41,911 bases of DNA from Billgrantia desiderata (lineage in GTDB: Bacteria > Pseudomonadota > Gammaproteobacteria > Pseudomonadales > Halomonadaceae), in the NCBI GenBank assembly GCA_011742915.1, contig JAAQTN010000045.1, positions 1 through 41,911 of the forward strand, given 5' to 3'. The position numbers and the translations under genes were made by a program. Below the pieces are notes generated by a model. The model was not told the DNA's origin. It was given only the letters and a program-made list of their open reading frames with translations, and did not search any database. Below, piece after piece: positions 31,514 to 40,417 of this stretch (positions are counted from its first letter, which is position 1; the number at the start of each line of letters is the position of its first letter).

Positions 31514-32206
31514 ATGTCCAACACCATCGACGCCAACGTCGTCTCGCGCTTGAATCAGGGTGGGCCCTCCTCTCGCGACGCCAGCCAGTCGGCCGAGCTG
31601 CGCAACAACTTCATGACCCTGCTGATCGCCCAGATGCAGCACCAGGATCCGCTCAATCCCATGGACAACCATGAGATGACCACGCAGTTGGCGCAGATCA
31701 ATACGGTCAGCGGCATCGAGGACCTCAACAAGACCTTGAAGGGCATCACCGAGCAGATGAATGCCGGCCAGATGCTGCAGGCCACTGCGCTGATCGGCCA
31801 GGGCGTGCTGGTGCCCGGCGACCGCCTGCTGCTCGAACATGGCGAAGAGGGCGAATTGCACACCACGCCCTTCGGTATCGAGCTGCCCCAGTCGGCCGAC
31901 AACGTGCGCGTGGTGATCACCAGCGCCAGTGGCCAAGTGATCAACCGCTACGACATCGGGCCGGTCAAGGCGGGGGTCGAGTCGTTCACCTGGGACGGCC
32001 GTACCAGTGAGGGCGAGGCAGCCGCCTCGGGTTCTTACAGAGTGCGCGTCGAAGCCACCAGCGACGGCAAGGCGATCAACGCCAGCACCCTTAACTACGC
32101 CGTGGTCGGCGGTGTGACGCCGCCGGACAAGAACGGTGGTGTGAAGCTCGACCTGGGCGCCATCTATGGCCAGGTCGGGCTCGATCAGATCAAGCAGATT
32201 CTTTGA
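31514..32206 (+). CDS. flgD: Flagellar hook assembly protein FlgD (hook cap)
   Basis: A 230-aa scaffolding protein that caps the growing hook and is then replaced by FlgK. The conserved N-terminal segment NNFMTLLIAQMQHQDPLNPMDNHEMTTQLAQIN is clear (about residues 32-65), followed by a FlgD_ig-like domain and Tudor-like part (AGVESFTWDGRTSEGEAAASGSYRVRVEA). It is followed by an unusually long gap of 220 nt before flgE that is mostly a large inverted repeat. Confidence 0.96.
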   Translation: MSNTIDANVVSRLNQGGPSSRDASQSAELRNNFMTLLIAQMQHQDPLNPMDNHEMTTQLAQINTVSGIEDLNKTLKGITEQMNAGQMLQATALIGQGVLVPGDRLLLEHGEEGELHTTPFGIELPQSADNVRVVITSASGQVINRYDIGPVKAGVESFTWDGRTSEGEAAASGSYRVRVEATSDGKAINASTLNYAVVGGVTPPDKNGGVKLDLGAIYGQVGLDQIKQIL

Positions 32207-32234
32207 ATCGTGATTCAATAACACAGCATAAAGG

Positions 32235-32372
32235 AAGTGCTGAACGAATAGCCGAGCGGGATGTAGCGCAAGGCGCACGGAGCACAGGAACCGGAGCATA
32301 TGGGGTATATGTGAGGATTCCGAGCACCGCGCAACGCAGCGATTCGCTCGCGCAGGCATTCGTGCAGTGCTT
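32235..32372. repeat. 138-nt imperfect inverted repeat between flgD and flgE
   Basis: The outer arms AAGTGCTG and CAGTGCTT pair over 8 positions (two G-U wobbles in RNA), then after one mismatch ACGAAT pairs with ATTCGT. Inward, GCC/GGC, GAGCG/CGCTC and several GCGC words continue the stem with bulges, and the apex GGAA...GCATAT pairs with ATATGT...TTCC around a GGGG loop. The transcript should fold into one long irregular hairpin. Candidates are a dispersed palindromic repeat or MITE-like unit, or an RNA structure that separates expression of flgE from flgD. No coding frame of note crosses it. Confidence 0.75.
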
Positions 32373-32426
32373 ACTAATAGAACCGCGCATAGCGGCACAT
32401 TCAGCCGGTAAGCAGAGGAACGAAAC

Positions 32427-33791
32427 ATGAGTTTTTCACAAGCACTGAGTGGTTTGAACGCCCAGTCCCAAAGGTTGGGTACTATCGGCAACAACATCGC
32501 CAACTCCCAGACCGTGGGCTTCAAGGGCTCCAACGTCCAGTTCTCCGACGTTTTCGCCAACTCCAGGGTCGGCCTGGGCACGCGGGTCTCTGCCGTGTTG
32601 CAGAACTTCAACGAAGGCAACATCGAGTCCACCAACCGCAACCTGGACCTGGCGGTGGCCGGCAACGGCTTCTTCCGCTTCATGGATAGCAGCGGCGAGG
32701 TGGTCTACTCGCGTAACGGCCAGCTCACCATGAAGGCCAACGGCGACTTGGTAAATGCCCAGGGCTTCCAGATCATGGGCTATGGTCTGAATGCCCAGGG
32801 GCAAGTGCAGGTGGGCGGCCAGCCGGTGCCGCTCAACGTCTCGGCCGAGGAGCTGGCGGCCAGTGCCACCACCCGTGTCGGTACTACCCTCAACCTGGAT
32901 GCGCGGAAGGTCCCAGAGGGTGATCTCAGTACGGTTGAGTCCAATAACAATGTTGAGCTCAGCTACCACTACTCGAATAATTTTACCGTTTACGATTCTT
33001 TGGGCAATCCGAGAAACATCACTGTTTATTACGAGAAAATCGGCCAAGAAGTCGATGCCCAAGGTAGGCCGTTGTATTCCGATGCGGATGGAGTCGAATA
33101 CTATCGTGTCGGCTCAGACTATTTTGCAGTCGCCGATGACTCTTCTGTTGATCCTGATACACTTACAGGCTTTGGGCCGCAGAAGTTAGAGAATACGTGG
33201 CAAGCGCGTGTCACTATGGACGGTTACTATAGTGACGCCAACGATTTCCGGCTGGCGTTCAATCAGAATGGAACGCTGATACAGCCTGCGGGTGGTATTG
33301 CAGCGATTGGGTTCGGTCCAGATTCCCCTCTTGGTAATGATCCTAATCCGCTTGACTTCCAGCTCAACCTTGCCGGATCCACCCAGTTCGGCAATAGCTC
33401 CACCGTCAGCAGCCTGACGCAGAACGGCTATACCTCCGGCACCCTGGTGGGCATCACCATCGATGAAGATGGCACCATCTTGCGCAACTACTCCAACGAG
33501 CAGTCGCGTCCTGCCGGTCAGATCGCCCTGGTCAGCTTCCGTAATCCTGAAGGCCTGACGCCTGCCGGCGACAACGTATGGCGTGCTTCCAACGAGTCGG
33601 GGCAGGAGCTGGTCGGTGCGCCGGGTACCGGCCTGCTGGGCGGTATCGTTTCCCGTGCGGTCGAGACTTCCAACGTCGACATGGCCCGTGAGCTGGTCGA
33701 CATGATCGTGGCGCAGCGGGCCTACCAGGCCAACTCGCAGACCATCAAGACCCAGGATGAACTCCTGCAAACCGCCATCAACCTGCGCTAA
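32427..33791 (+). CDS. flgE: Flagellar hook protein FlgE
   Basis: A 454-aa hook subunit. The conserved N-terminus SFSQALSGLNAQSQRLGTIGNNIANSQTVGFKGSNVQFSDVF and C-terminus SNVDMARELVDMIVAQRAYQANSQTIKTQDELLQTAINLR form the core helices; domains D1 and D2 lie between them and would be exposed on the hook surface. The middle of the gene (about 32900-33360) is visibly poorer in G+C and uses different codons from both ends, suggesting that the exposed domain was exchanged by recombination. AGAGGAAC precedes the ATG. It follows the large inverted repeat and is followed by flgF after 32 nt. Confidence 0.97.
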   Translation: MSFSQALSGLNAQSQRLGTIGNNIANSQTVGFKGSNVQFSDVFANSRVGLGTRVSAVLQNFNEGNIESTNRNLDLAVAGNGFFRFMDSSGEVVYSRNGQLTMKANGDLVNAQGFQIMGYGLNAQGQVQVGGQPVPLNVSAEELAASATTRVGTTLNLDARKVPEGDLSTVESNNNVELSYHYSNNFTVYDSLGNPRNITVYYEKIGQEVDAQGRPLYSDADGVEYYRVGSDYFAVADDSSVDPDTLTGFGPQKLENTWQARVTMDGYYSDANDFRLAFNQNGTLIQPAGGIAAIGFGPDSPLGNDPNPLDFQLNLAGSTQFGNSSTVSSLTQNGYTSGTLVGITIDEDGTILRNYSNEQSRPAGQIALVSFRNPEGLTPAGDNVWRASNESGQELVGAPGTGLLGGIVSRAVETSNVDMARELVDMIVAQRAYQANSQTIKTQDELLQTAINLR

Positions 33792-33823
33792 GCACTAGTG
33801 CCAGCGTAAAGGGAGCCTGAGTC

Positions 33824-34576
33824 GTGGATCGCATTCTCTACACCGCCATGAGCGGGGCCAAGCAGACCATGGACCAGCAGGCGGTGGTCAGCCACAACCT
33901 GGCCAACGTCTCGACCAGCGGCTTTCGCGCCCAGCTGCACGCCATGCGCGCCGTGCCGGTACAGGGCGAAGGCTTGCCGACCCGGGTTTCGGTGGCCGCC
34001 ACCACGCCGGGCAGCGACTTCAGCCCGGGGCCGATCACGCGTACCGGCCGGGTGCTGGACGTAGCGATGGCAGGCAATGCCTGGCTCGCGGTGCAGGCCG
34101 ACGATGGTAGCGAGGCCTATACCCGCCGGGGTGAATTGCAAATTGACGGCGACGGCCTGGTCAGCGTGGCAGGGCGGCCGGTGATCGGTGAGGGCGGCCC
34201 CATCATTGTGCCGCTGGGCTCCAGTGTCACTCTCGGCGCCGATGGCACGATCAGTGCCATTGGCGAAGGCGAAAACCCCGACGCCCTGGTGGATGTCGGG
34301 CGGCTTAAGCTGGTCACGCCGGAGCAGAACCTGCTGCGTGGCGATGACGGCCTGTTCCGTATGCCCCTCAACGAGGAAGGCGAAGCGGTGGTGCTCGCCG
34401 CCGATGAGGAGGCCACGGTGGTTAGCGGCGCGCTGGAGGGCAGTAACGTCAGTGCAGTGGAAGCCATGGTGTCGATGATCGATGTGGCGCGACGTTACGA
34501 GATGCAGATGAAAGTGATCAGCACCGCCGATGAAAATGCCCAGCGGGCCAATAATCTGCTGTCTATCCAAGGCTAA
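33824..34576 (+). CDS. flgF: Flagellar proximal rod protein FlgF
   Basis: A 250-aa rod subunit of the FlgF/FlgG/FlgE family. N-terminal DRILYTAMSGAKQTMDQQAVVSHNLANVSTSGFRAQLHAMRAV and C-terminal LEGSNVSAVEAMVSMIDVARRYEMQMKVISTADENAQRANNLLSIQG are the conserved ends. The start is GTG at 33824 with GGGAG 8 nt upstream. It is followed by flgG after 18 nt. Length is normal. Confidence 0.97.
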   Translation: MDRILYTAMSGAKQTMDQQAVVSHNLANVSTSGFRAQLHAMRAVPVQGEGLPTRVSVAATTPGSDFSPGPITRTGRVLDVAMAGNAWLAVQADDGSEAYTRRGELQIDGDGLVSVAGRPVIGEGGPIIVPLGSSVTLGADGTISAIGEGENPDALVDVGRLKLVTPEQNLLRGDDGLFRMPLNEEGEAVVLAADEEATVVSGALEGSNVSAVEAMVSMIDVARRYEMQMKVISTADENAQRANNLLSIQG

Positions 34577-34594
34577 GCGCAAGGGAGCCGAATC

Positions 34595-35377
34595 ATGATC
34601 AAATCGCTTTGGACCGCCAAGACCGGTCTCGAATCCCAGCAGGTCAAGCTGGATGTGATTTCCAACAACCTGGCCAACGTCAGCACCAACGGCTTCAAGC
34701 GTTCGCGGGCGGTATTCGAGGATCTGTTGTATCAGAACCTGCGGCAGCCGGGTGCCCAGAACGATGTGCAGAATCGCTTGCCTTCGGGCATGCAGGTGGG
34801 TACCGGCGTGCGTCCGGTGGCCACCGAGCGTTTGCACACTCAGGGTGGGTTGGAGCACACCGAGAACTCTCGTGACTTGGCGATCAGTGGCCAAGGGTTC
34901 TTTCAGGTGCTGATGCCGGATGGCACCACCGCCTATACCCGCGACGGCAGCTTCCAGCTCAACGAGAACGGCCAGATGGTCAACGCTAACGGTTATCCGC
35001 TGGAGCCGGCCATCATCATTCCCGACAACGCGCTGGATATCAGCATCGGTGAGGATGGCATCGTGTCGGTAACCCAGCCGGGTGTGGCGCAAGCGCTGCA
35101 GGTGGGCCAGATCACTGTCTCCACCTTCGTCAATGCATCGGGGCTGGAGAGCATCGGTGGCAATCTCTACCTGGAAACTGCCTCGTCGGGTCCGCGCAAC
35201 GAAACCATGCCGGGTATGAACGGTGCTGGGCGGCTGATGCACAAGTATGTTGAAACCTCCAACGTCAACGTGGTGGAGGAGATGGTCAACATGATCCAGA
35301 CCCAGCGTGCCTATGAAATCAACAGCCGAGCGGTGCAGACCAGCGACGAGATGCTGGCGCGCCTGAGCCAGCTCTGA
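34595..35377 (+). CDS. flgG: Flagellar distal rod protein FlgG
   Basis: A 260-aa distal rod subunit. N-terminal [53 protein letters not shown] and C-terminal [43 protein letters not shown] are near-identical to the family consensus. The [10 protein letters not shown] stretch is the FlgG-specific L-stretch that distinguishes the straight rod from the curved hook. AAGGGAG precedes the ATG. Confidence 0.98.
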   Translation: MIKSLWTAKTGLESQQVKLDVISNNLANVSTNGFKRSRAVFEDLLYQNLRQPGAQNDVQNRLPSGMQVGTGVRPVATERLHTQGGLEHTENSRDLAISGQGFFQVLMPDGTTAYTRDGSFQLNENGQMVNANGYPLEPAIIIPDNALDISIGEDGIVSVTQPGVAQALQVGQITVSTFVNASGLESIGGNLYLETASSGPRNETMPGMNGAGRLMHKYVETSNVNVVEEMVNMIQTQRAYEINSRAVQTSDEMLARLSQL

Positions 35378-35432
35378 TCATGACTACGGTGAAACGTCCT
35401 GGCCCGCAGCGTTCGGCCGGAAGCGAGTGAGA

Positions 35433-36143
35433 ATGAAAGGTACCGTCATTAACACAGGTACGGCCGCGCGAGCGGTCATGGCGATGGTCGCCATGGCCGT
35501 GCTGGCACTGGGCGGTTGCGCCCAGGTGCCGCGTGCTTCGGTGGTCGGCGAACAGGAGCAGATCGACATCGCCGAGCCGCCGCCGCGCATGGCCAACGGC
35601 TCCATCTACCAGGCTCAGCGTGGCTCGCAGCCGCTGTTCGAGGATCGCCGTCCGCGCATGGTGGGCGATATTCTCACCATCGTACTGGACGAGCAGGTCA
35701 GCGCCAGCAAGAACTCGGAGTCCAACATGAGCCGTAACGGTTCGGCGGGGCTCGATATTTCAGCGCTGCCGGATGTGCTGGAGCGCCTGGCCGAGCGTGG
35801 CGTCGACCTTTCCGGCGAATTTTCCGGCAGCAGCAGTTTCAACGGCGGCGGCGGCTCCCAGGCCAGCAACAGCATGACCGGAACCATCACCGTGTCGGTG
35901 CTCGAGGTGATGCACAACGGGAACTTGCGGGTGCGCGGCGAGAAGCAGATTGCCATCAACCAGGGCGTGGAGTTCATTCGATTCTCCGGCGTGGTCAACC
36001 CGCGCACCATCACCGGCCAGAACACCGTGCCCTCCACGTCCGTGGCCGACGCGCGAATCGAGTACGTGGGCAATGGCTATATCAGCGAAGCGCAGCATAT
36101 GGGCTGGCTGCAGCGCTTCTTCCTCAATATTTCGCCTTTCTGA
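35433..36143 (+). CDS. flgH: Flagellar L-ring lipoprotein FlgH
   Basis: A 236-aa outer-membrane lipoprotein forming the L ring. The signal peptide ends in a lipobox, LALGGC, whose cysteine is lipidated. The mature part has [41 protein letters not shown] and the C-terminal [54 protein letters not shown] typical of FlgH. I prefer ATG at 35433 (GGAAG 9 nt upstream) over GTG two codons earlier. It is followed by flgI after 19 nt. Confidence 0.96.
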   Translation: MKGTVINTGTAARAVMAMVAMAVLALGGCAQVPRASVVGEQEQIDIAEPPPRMANGSIYQAQRGSQPLFEDRRPRMVGDILTIVLDEQVSASKNSESNMSRNGSAGLDISALPDVLERLAERGVDLSGEFSGSSSFNGGGGSQASNSMTGTITVSVLEVMHNGNLRVRGEKQIAINQGVEFIRFSGVVNPRTITGQNTVPSTSVADARIEYVGNGYISEAQHMGWLQRFFLNISPF

Positions 36144-36162
36144 GCAAGTGAGCGAGGCGACC

Positions 36163-37302
36163 ATGACCGACTCCATGATGACCAAGCCAAACCGTTTCAC
36201 TTCGGTGGCAAAGAAACTCCTGCTGCTGACATGGCTTTGTCTGCTGGCGCTGCCGGCTCAGGCCGAACGCATCCGCGAAATCGCCAACTTCGCCGGCGTC
36301 CGCGACAACGTACTGGTCGGCTATGGCCTGGTGGTCGGGCTGGACGGCACCGGCGATCAGACCATGCAGGCGCCGTTCACCGGGCAGAGCCTCACCAACA
36401 TGCTCTCGCAGCTCGGCATCACCGTACCGCCGGGCACCAACATGCAGCTGCGCAACGTGGCCGCGGTAATGGTCACCGCCGATCTACCGCCTTTCTCGCG
36501 CCCGGGGCAGCGGCTCGACATCAATGTTTCTTCCATCGGCAACGCCCGCAGCCTGCGTGGCGGTACTCTACTGATGACCCCGCTCAAGGGTGCCGACGGC
36601 GATACCTACGCCATTGCTCAGGGCAACCTGCTGGTGGGTGGTGCCGGAGCCCAGGCGGGGGGTGCCCAGGTACAGGTCAATCAGCTGGCCGGCGGGCGCA
36701 TCCCCGGTGGGGCCATGGTCGAGCGCGAAGTACCGCTGGACCTCGGCGCCAACGCCGGTCTGCTCGAACTCGAGCTCAAGCAGGCGGATTTCGGCACCGC
36801 GCAGCGGGTGGTGAGCGCCATCAACAACGAGTTCGGTCGCCCGGTGGCCGCAGCGCGTGACGGGCGGGTCATCGCCCTGGATGGCCCCACCAACCCCAAC
36901 TCCCGGGTCAACTTCATGGCCCAGGTGGAGAACATCCGCGTTACGCCGATGGAGGCGCCGGCCAAGGTGGTGTTCAACGCCCGTACCGGCTCGGTGGTGA
37001 TGAACAGCGCCGTGACCCTGCGGCGTGCCGCCGTAGCCCATGGCAACCTGTCGATCGTCATCGACACCCGCTTCCTGGTCAGTCAGCCGGCGCCGTTCGG
37101 TACGGGCGAGACGGTGGTCGTGCCCGATACCGAGATCGAGCTGCAGGAACAGGACGCTTATCTGCGCGTGGTCGAGGGGGCCGATCTGGTCGATGTGGTC
37201 AATGCCCTGAACGCTCTCGGCGCCACGCCCAGCGACCTCATGGCGATTCTTGAAGCGCTCAAGGCGGCGGGCTCGCTGCGTGCCGATCTGGAGATCATCT
37301 GA
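36163..37302 (+). CDS. flgI: Flagellar P-ring protein FlgI
   Basis: A 379-aa periplasmic ring protein with a Sec signal peptide of about 34 residues ending LPAQA-ERI. The mature part starts ERIREIANFAGVRDNVLVGYGLVVGLDGTGDQT, diagnostic of FlgI, and ends DVVNALNALGATPSDLMAILEALKAAGSLRADLEII. I chose ATG at 36163 with GAGG 5 nt upstream; a second ATG at 36175 is possible. Its stop codon overlaps the flgJ start by one base (TGATG). The chaperone for its assembly, FlgA, is encoded upstream on the other strand. Confidence 0.97.
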   Translation: MTDSMMTKPNRFTSVAKKLLLLTWLCLLALPAQAERIREIANFAGVRDNVLVGYGLVVGLDGTGDQTMQAPFTGQSLTNMLSQLGITVPPGTNMQLRNVAAVMVTADLPPFSRPGQRLDINVSSIGNARSLRGGTLLMTPLKGADGDTYAIAQGNLLVGGAGAQAGGAQVQVNQLAGGRIPGGAMVEREVPLDLGANAGLLELELKQADFGTAQRVVSAINNEFGRPVAAARDGRVIALDGPTNPNSRVNFMAQVENIRVTPMEAPAKVVFNARTGSVVMNSAVTLRRAAVAHGNLSIVIDTRFLVSQPAPFGTGETVVVPDTEIELQEQDAYLRVVEGADLVDVVNALNALGATPSDLMAILEALKAAGSLRADLEII

Positions 37303-38429
37303 TGAGCATCCAGGACATGGGCAGCCAGTTCGCCCTTGACGTGCAAGGGCTCGAGCGGCTCAAGCACACCGCGAGGCATGACGAAGCGGCGGGTTTGCGC
37401 GGTGCCGCTCAGCAGTTCGAGGCGCTGTTTCTGCAGATGATGCTCAAGAGCATGCGCGACACCATCCCGTCGGGTGGCATGCTCGACAGTCAGCAGACCG
37501 AGTTCCATCAGTCGATGATGGACCAGCAGTGGGCCCAGACCATGGCCGGTCGCGGTATCGGCCTGGCCGATCATCTCGTGGCTCAGTTGGAAAACCAATT
37601 GGGGCTTTCGTCTCCGCGTTCGGGCGTGGCGGATCGTGAACTGAGTGAGCTGATCGCCGGCATTCCGCGCGGCACGCCTCGCGTACTCCAGGATGCCCTG
37701 CAGCCCGCTGCGGAGGGTGAAGAACGCCCAACCGAACGGGCCGCTACGAACTCGGAGCAAGAGGCGGACCCGGTCACGATGCCGGCCAACTTCCTCGAGG
37801 AGTTGGAGACCGTGCGTGGCGGCTTCATGGCGGCACTGGATGCCAGGCTGCCGGCCTCGGCTCAGGCGCCCGCGGTACCGGCAGGCAGCTCTCCCGCCGC
37901 AGGGCCGAGCGCCCGTTCCGGCTCGACGGGTCAGGGACAAGAACATGTGCAACGCTTCATGGAGCGGCTCTCGGCACCTGCCCAGGCCGCCAGCCGCAAG
38001 ACCGGCGTGCCGGCCGAGCTGATTCTGGCCCAGGCGGCGCTGGAAACCGGCTGGGGCCGCCACGAGATCGCCACCGCCAGTGGTGGCAACAGCTACAACC
38101 TGTTCGGCATCAAGGCCGGCAGCAGTTGGAAAGGGCGCACCACCGACATCGTGACCCATGAATACATCAACGGTCAGCGTACGCGAGTCGTCGACACCTT
38201 CCGCGTCTACAACTCGTTCGAGGAAGCCTTCACCGACTACGCACGGCTGATCGGCAACAACCCGCGCTATGCGGCGGTAACCACGGCGGGTAGTGCCGAG
38301 CAGGCCGCGCGTGCGCTGCAGGCGGGAGGCTATGCCACCGACCCGGCCTACGCCGACAAACTGATCGCGGTAATGAACAGCATAGGGCCGATGCGACAGC
38401 GGGACTCGCTGGTGTTTTTCAGCTACTGA
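37302..38429 (+). CDS. flgJ: Bifunctional FlgJ: rod cap and peptidoglycan hydrolase
   Basis: A 375-aa protein with two domains. Residues about 1-100 form the rod-binding scaffold (LRGAAQQFEALFLQMMLKSMRDTIPSGGMLDSQQTEFHQSMMDQQ). After a linker rich in A, P, S and E (about 105-215), residues about 220-375 form a GH73 beta-N-acetylglucosaminidase with catalytic E248 in QAALETGWG and NLFGIKAGSSWKG. It digests murein so the rod can pass through. The bifunctional form is usual in gamma- and betaproteobacteria. The start overlaps the flgI stop by one base. A FliA promoter for flgK follows immediately after the stop. Confidence 0.97.
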   Translation: MSIQDMGSQFALDVQGLERLKHTARHDEAAGLRGAAQQFEALFLQMMLKSMRDTIPSGGMLDSQQTEFHQSMMDQQWAQTMAGRGIGLADHLVAQLENQLGLSSPRSGVADRELSELIAGIPRGTPRVLQDALQPAAEGEERPTERAATNSEQEADPVTMPANFLEELETVRGGFMAALDARLPASAQAPAVPAGSSPAAGPSARSGSTGQGQEHVQRFMERLSAPAQAASRKTGVPAELILAQAALETGWGRHEIATASGGNSYNLFGIKAGSSWKGRTTDIVTHEYINGQRTRVVDTFRVYNSFEEAFTDYARLIGNNPRYAAVTTAGSAEQAARALQAGGYATDPAYADKLIAVMNSIGPMRQRDSLVFFSY

Positions 38430-38433
38430 TCCC

Positions 38434-38460
38434 TAAAGTCATGACGATTCAGGCCGATAT
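38434..38460 (+). promoter_or_regulatory. FliA (sigma-28) promoter of flgKL
   Basis: TAAAGTCA (38434-38441), 11-nt spacer, GCCGATAT (38453-38460): two mismatches to the consensus -35 (TAAAGTTT), one to the -10 (GCCGATAA). It lies directly after the flgJ stop and about 30 nt before the flgK ATG, so flgKL can be made as late genes besides operon read-through. Confidence 0.88.
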
Positions 38461-38489
38461 AAAGGGCATTGGCGAAAGGAAACGACACC

Positions 38490-40397
38490 ATGAGCACCAT
38501 TTTTTCCATCGGCCTGAGCGGTCTGAATGCCGCCCAGAACGCGCTGAACACCACCAGCAACAACATCAGCAATGTCTATACGCCCGGCTACAACCGTGAA
38601 CTGACGATTCTCGGCCAGAGCCGTGCCGATGCCGGCGTGCAGGTCAATGCTATCCAGCGTCAGTTCAACCAGTACGTGGCCAACCAGCTCAACGCAGCGA
38701 CCAGCGCCTCCAGCGCGCTGAAGACCTACGAGAATCAGATCAGCCAGATCGACAATTTGCTGGCCGATCGCGAGGCGGGACTGGCGCCGCTGATGCAGAA
38801 CTTCTTCTCCTCGCTCGAGGATCTCGCCGGCGCGCCTTCCGACCCGGCGGCGCGCCAGGGCTTGCTGGGCACCGCCAATACACTGACGGCTCAGTTCCGC
38901 GCCTTCGACGGCTACCTACAGGACATGCAGGAAGGGATCAACGGTCAGATCAAGGACGAGGTCACCCAGATCAACAACATGACCGAGCAGCTGGCGACTC
39001 TCAATCGCGAGATCGCCCTGGCCCGGGCGCGCAGCGGCGAGGCCCCCAACAGCCTGCTCAATCAGCGCGATCAACTGGTGGCCGATCTCAGCGAGCGCAT
39101 GGACATTCGCCTGGAGATCCAGGACGGCAAGAGCTATAACGTCAGCCTCCCGAACGGGCAGCCGCTGGTATCGGGTACCAATCACTACCGCCTCGAAGCG
39201 ATGGATGCACCCAACGACCCGCAGCGTACCGTGCTTGGTTACCGTGACTCCGGTGGCAGCCTGGTAGCGTTGTCCGAGAGTACCATCAAGGGTGGCACGT
39301 TAGGCGGGCTGATGACCTTCCGTGCCGAGACCCTGGACAAGACTCAGAACCAGATCGGACAACTGGCCGTATCGCTGGCGGTAGGTTTCAACGAGCAGCA
39401 TCGTCTGGGTCAGGATCTCGATGGTAACCAGGGCGGCGATTTCTTCAGCATCGGCCAGCCCCGGGTCTATTCCTTCCCGCGCAATACCGGTGGCGCGGAA
39501 GTGACGGAGGCCACCTTCGATGCCGCCAATATCGATAAGCTGCGCGCCACCGACTACACGGTGCGCTTCGATAGCGCTGGCGAGCCGCAGATCGTTCGCA
39601 AGGACAACGGCCAGGCAGTGCCAGCCGATGAGATCAGTTGGGAAGACAATGTACTCAGCTTCGGCGGCATCTCATTGACCTTCAGCGGCGCGCCCAATCC
39701 TGGCGACCGTTACGAAGTGCAGCCGGTACGCCGTGCCGCGGCGAATCTCGAATCGCAGATCGGCGACCTGGACAAGATCGCGGCGGGCAGCTTCGTGACC
39801 ACTTCCGGCAATCTTTCCGTTTCAGGTTTGCGCGCGGAATCCGGAGCCTTCGCCAGCGCCACTTCGCATGACTTCACCCTGTCAACTGCCGGCGGAACGA
39901 CCACTGTTACTTCGCCGGCGGACACTAGCTTGTTTACCGTCAACGGTGAGCCTTATGACAACACCATCGGTATCGTAGCCGGGGACCGTATCAACCTCGA
40001 CGGCATCGAATTCGTGGTTGGAGAAGTCCCAGGGGATGGACAGGACGCGACCCTTTCACTCTCGGTCGCCGCTTCCGGCACTGGTGACAACCGTAACGCC
40101 CTGGCTATGCAGAACCTGCAGAGCCAGGCGCTGGTGGGTGGCCGCGCGTCGCTCAGCCAGGCCTATGGCGGCATGGTCAGCGACGTGGGTAACCAGACCA
40201 ACATCGTCAAGGTCAACCTCGATGCGCGTCAGGGGCTGACCGATCAGCTTAGGTCGGTTCAGCAGTCCGAGTCGGGTGTCAACCTGGACGAGGAAGCGGC
40301 CAACCTTATTCGCTACCAGCAGTTCTATATGGCCAACGCCCGAGTCATCGATACCGCCTCCACGGTGTTCGATACTATCCTCGGCTTGCGTAACTGA
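38490..40397 (+). CDS. flgK: Flagellar hook-filament junction protein FlgK (HAP1)
   Basis: A 635-aa junction protein between hook and filament. Conserved ends: STIFSIGLSGLNAAQNALNTTSNNISNVYTPGYNRE at the N-terminus and SGVNLDEEAANLIRYQQFYMANARVIDTASTVFDTILGLRN at the C-terminus. The central exposed part, about residues 300-540, is variable. I chose ATG at 38490 with AAGGAA about 8 nt upstream; an in-frame TTG 21 nt earlier is less likely because that ribosome site would lie inside the coding region. FlgN, encoded nearby, is its export chaperone. It is followed by flgL after 20 nt. Confidence 0.97.
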   Translation: MSTIFSIGLSGLNAAQNALNTTSNNISNVYTPGYNRELTILGQSRADAGVQVNAIQRQFNQYVANQLNAATSASSALKTYENQISQIDNLLADREAGLAPLMQNFFSSLEDLAGAPSDPAARQGLLGTANTLTAQFRAFDGYLQDMQEGINGQIKDEVTQINNMTEQLATLNREIALARARSGEAPNSLLNQRDQLVADLSERMDIRLEIQDGKSYNVSLPNGQPLVSGTNHYRLEAMDAPNDPQRTVLGYRDSGGSLVALSESTIKGGTLGGLMTFRAETLDKTQNQIGQLAVSLAVGFNEQHRLGQDLDGNQGGDFFSIGQPRVYSFPRNTGGAEVTEATFDAANIDKLRATDYTVRFDSAGEPQIVRKDNGQAVPADEISWEDNVLSFGGISLTFSGAPNPGDRYEVQPVRRAAANLESQIGDLDKIAAGSFVTTSGNLSVSGLRAESGAFASATSHDFTLSTAGGTTTVTSPADTSLFTVNGEPYDNTIGIVAGDRINLDGIEFVVGEVPGDGQDATLSLSVAASGTGDNRNALAMQNLQSQALVGGRASLSQAYGGMVSDVGNQTNIVKVNLDARQGLTDQLRSVQQSESGVNLDEEAANLIRYQQFYMANARVIDTASTVFDTILGLRN

Positions 40398-40417
40398 TCA
40401 TCAGGGAGCCCACCACG

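Noticed and set aside
32385..32411. FliA promoter directly before flgE (GCCGGTAA)
   Set aside because: The -10-like word has a mismatch in its core and there is no -35 match at the required spacing.
31433..32683. 416-aa minus-strand frame across flgD, the inverted repeat and flgE
   Set aside because: It crosses two certain flagellar genes on the other strand and has no recognisable domain; the frame in the repeat is incidental.
33788..35242. 484-aa open frame on the minus strand opposite flgF and flgG
   Set aside because: Histidine- and glycine-rich composition typical of a GC-rich antisense frame; both plus-strand genes are unmistakable.
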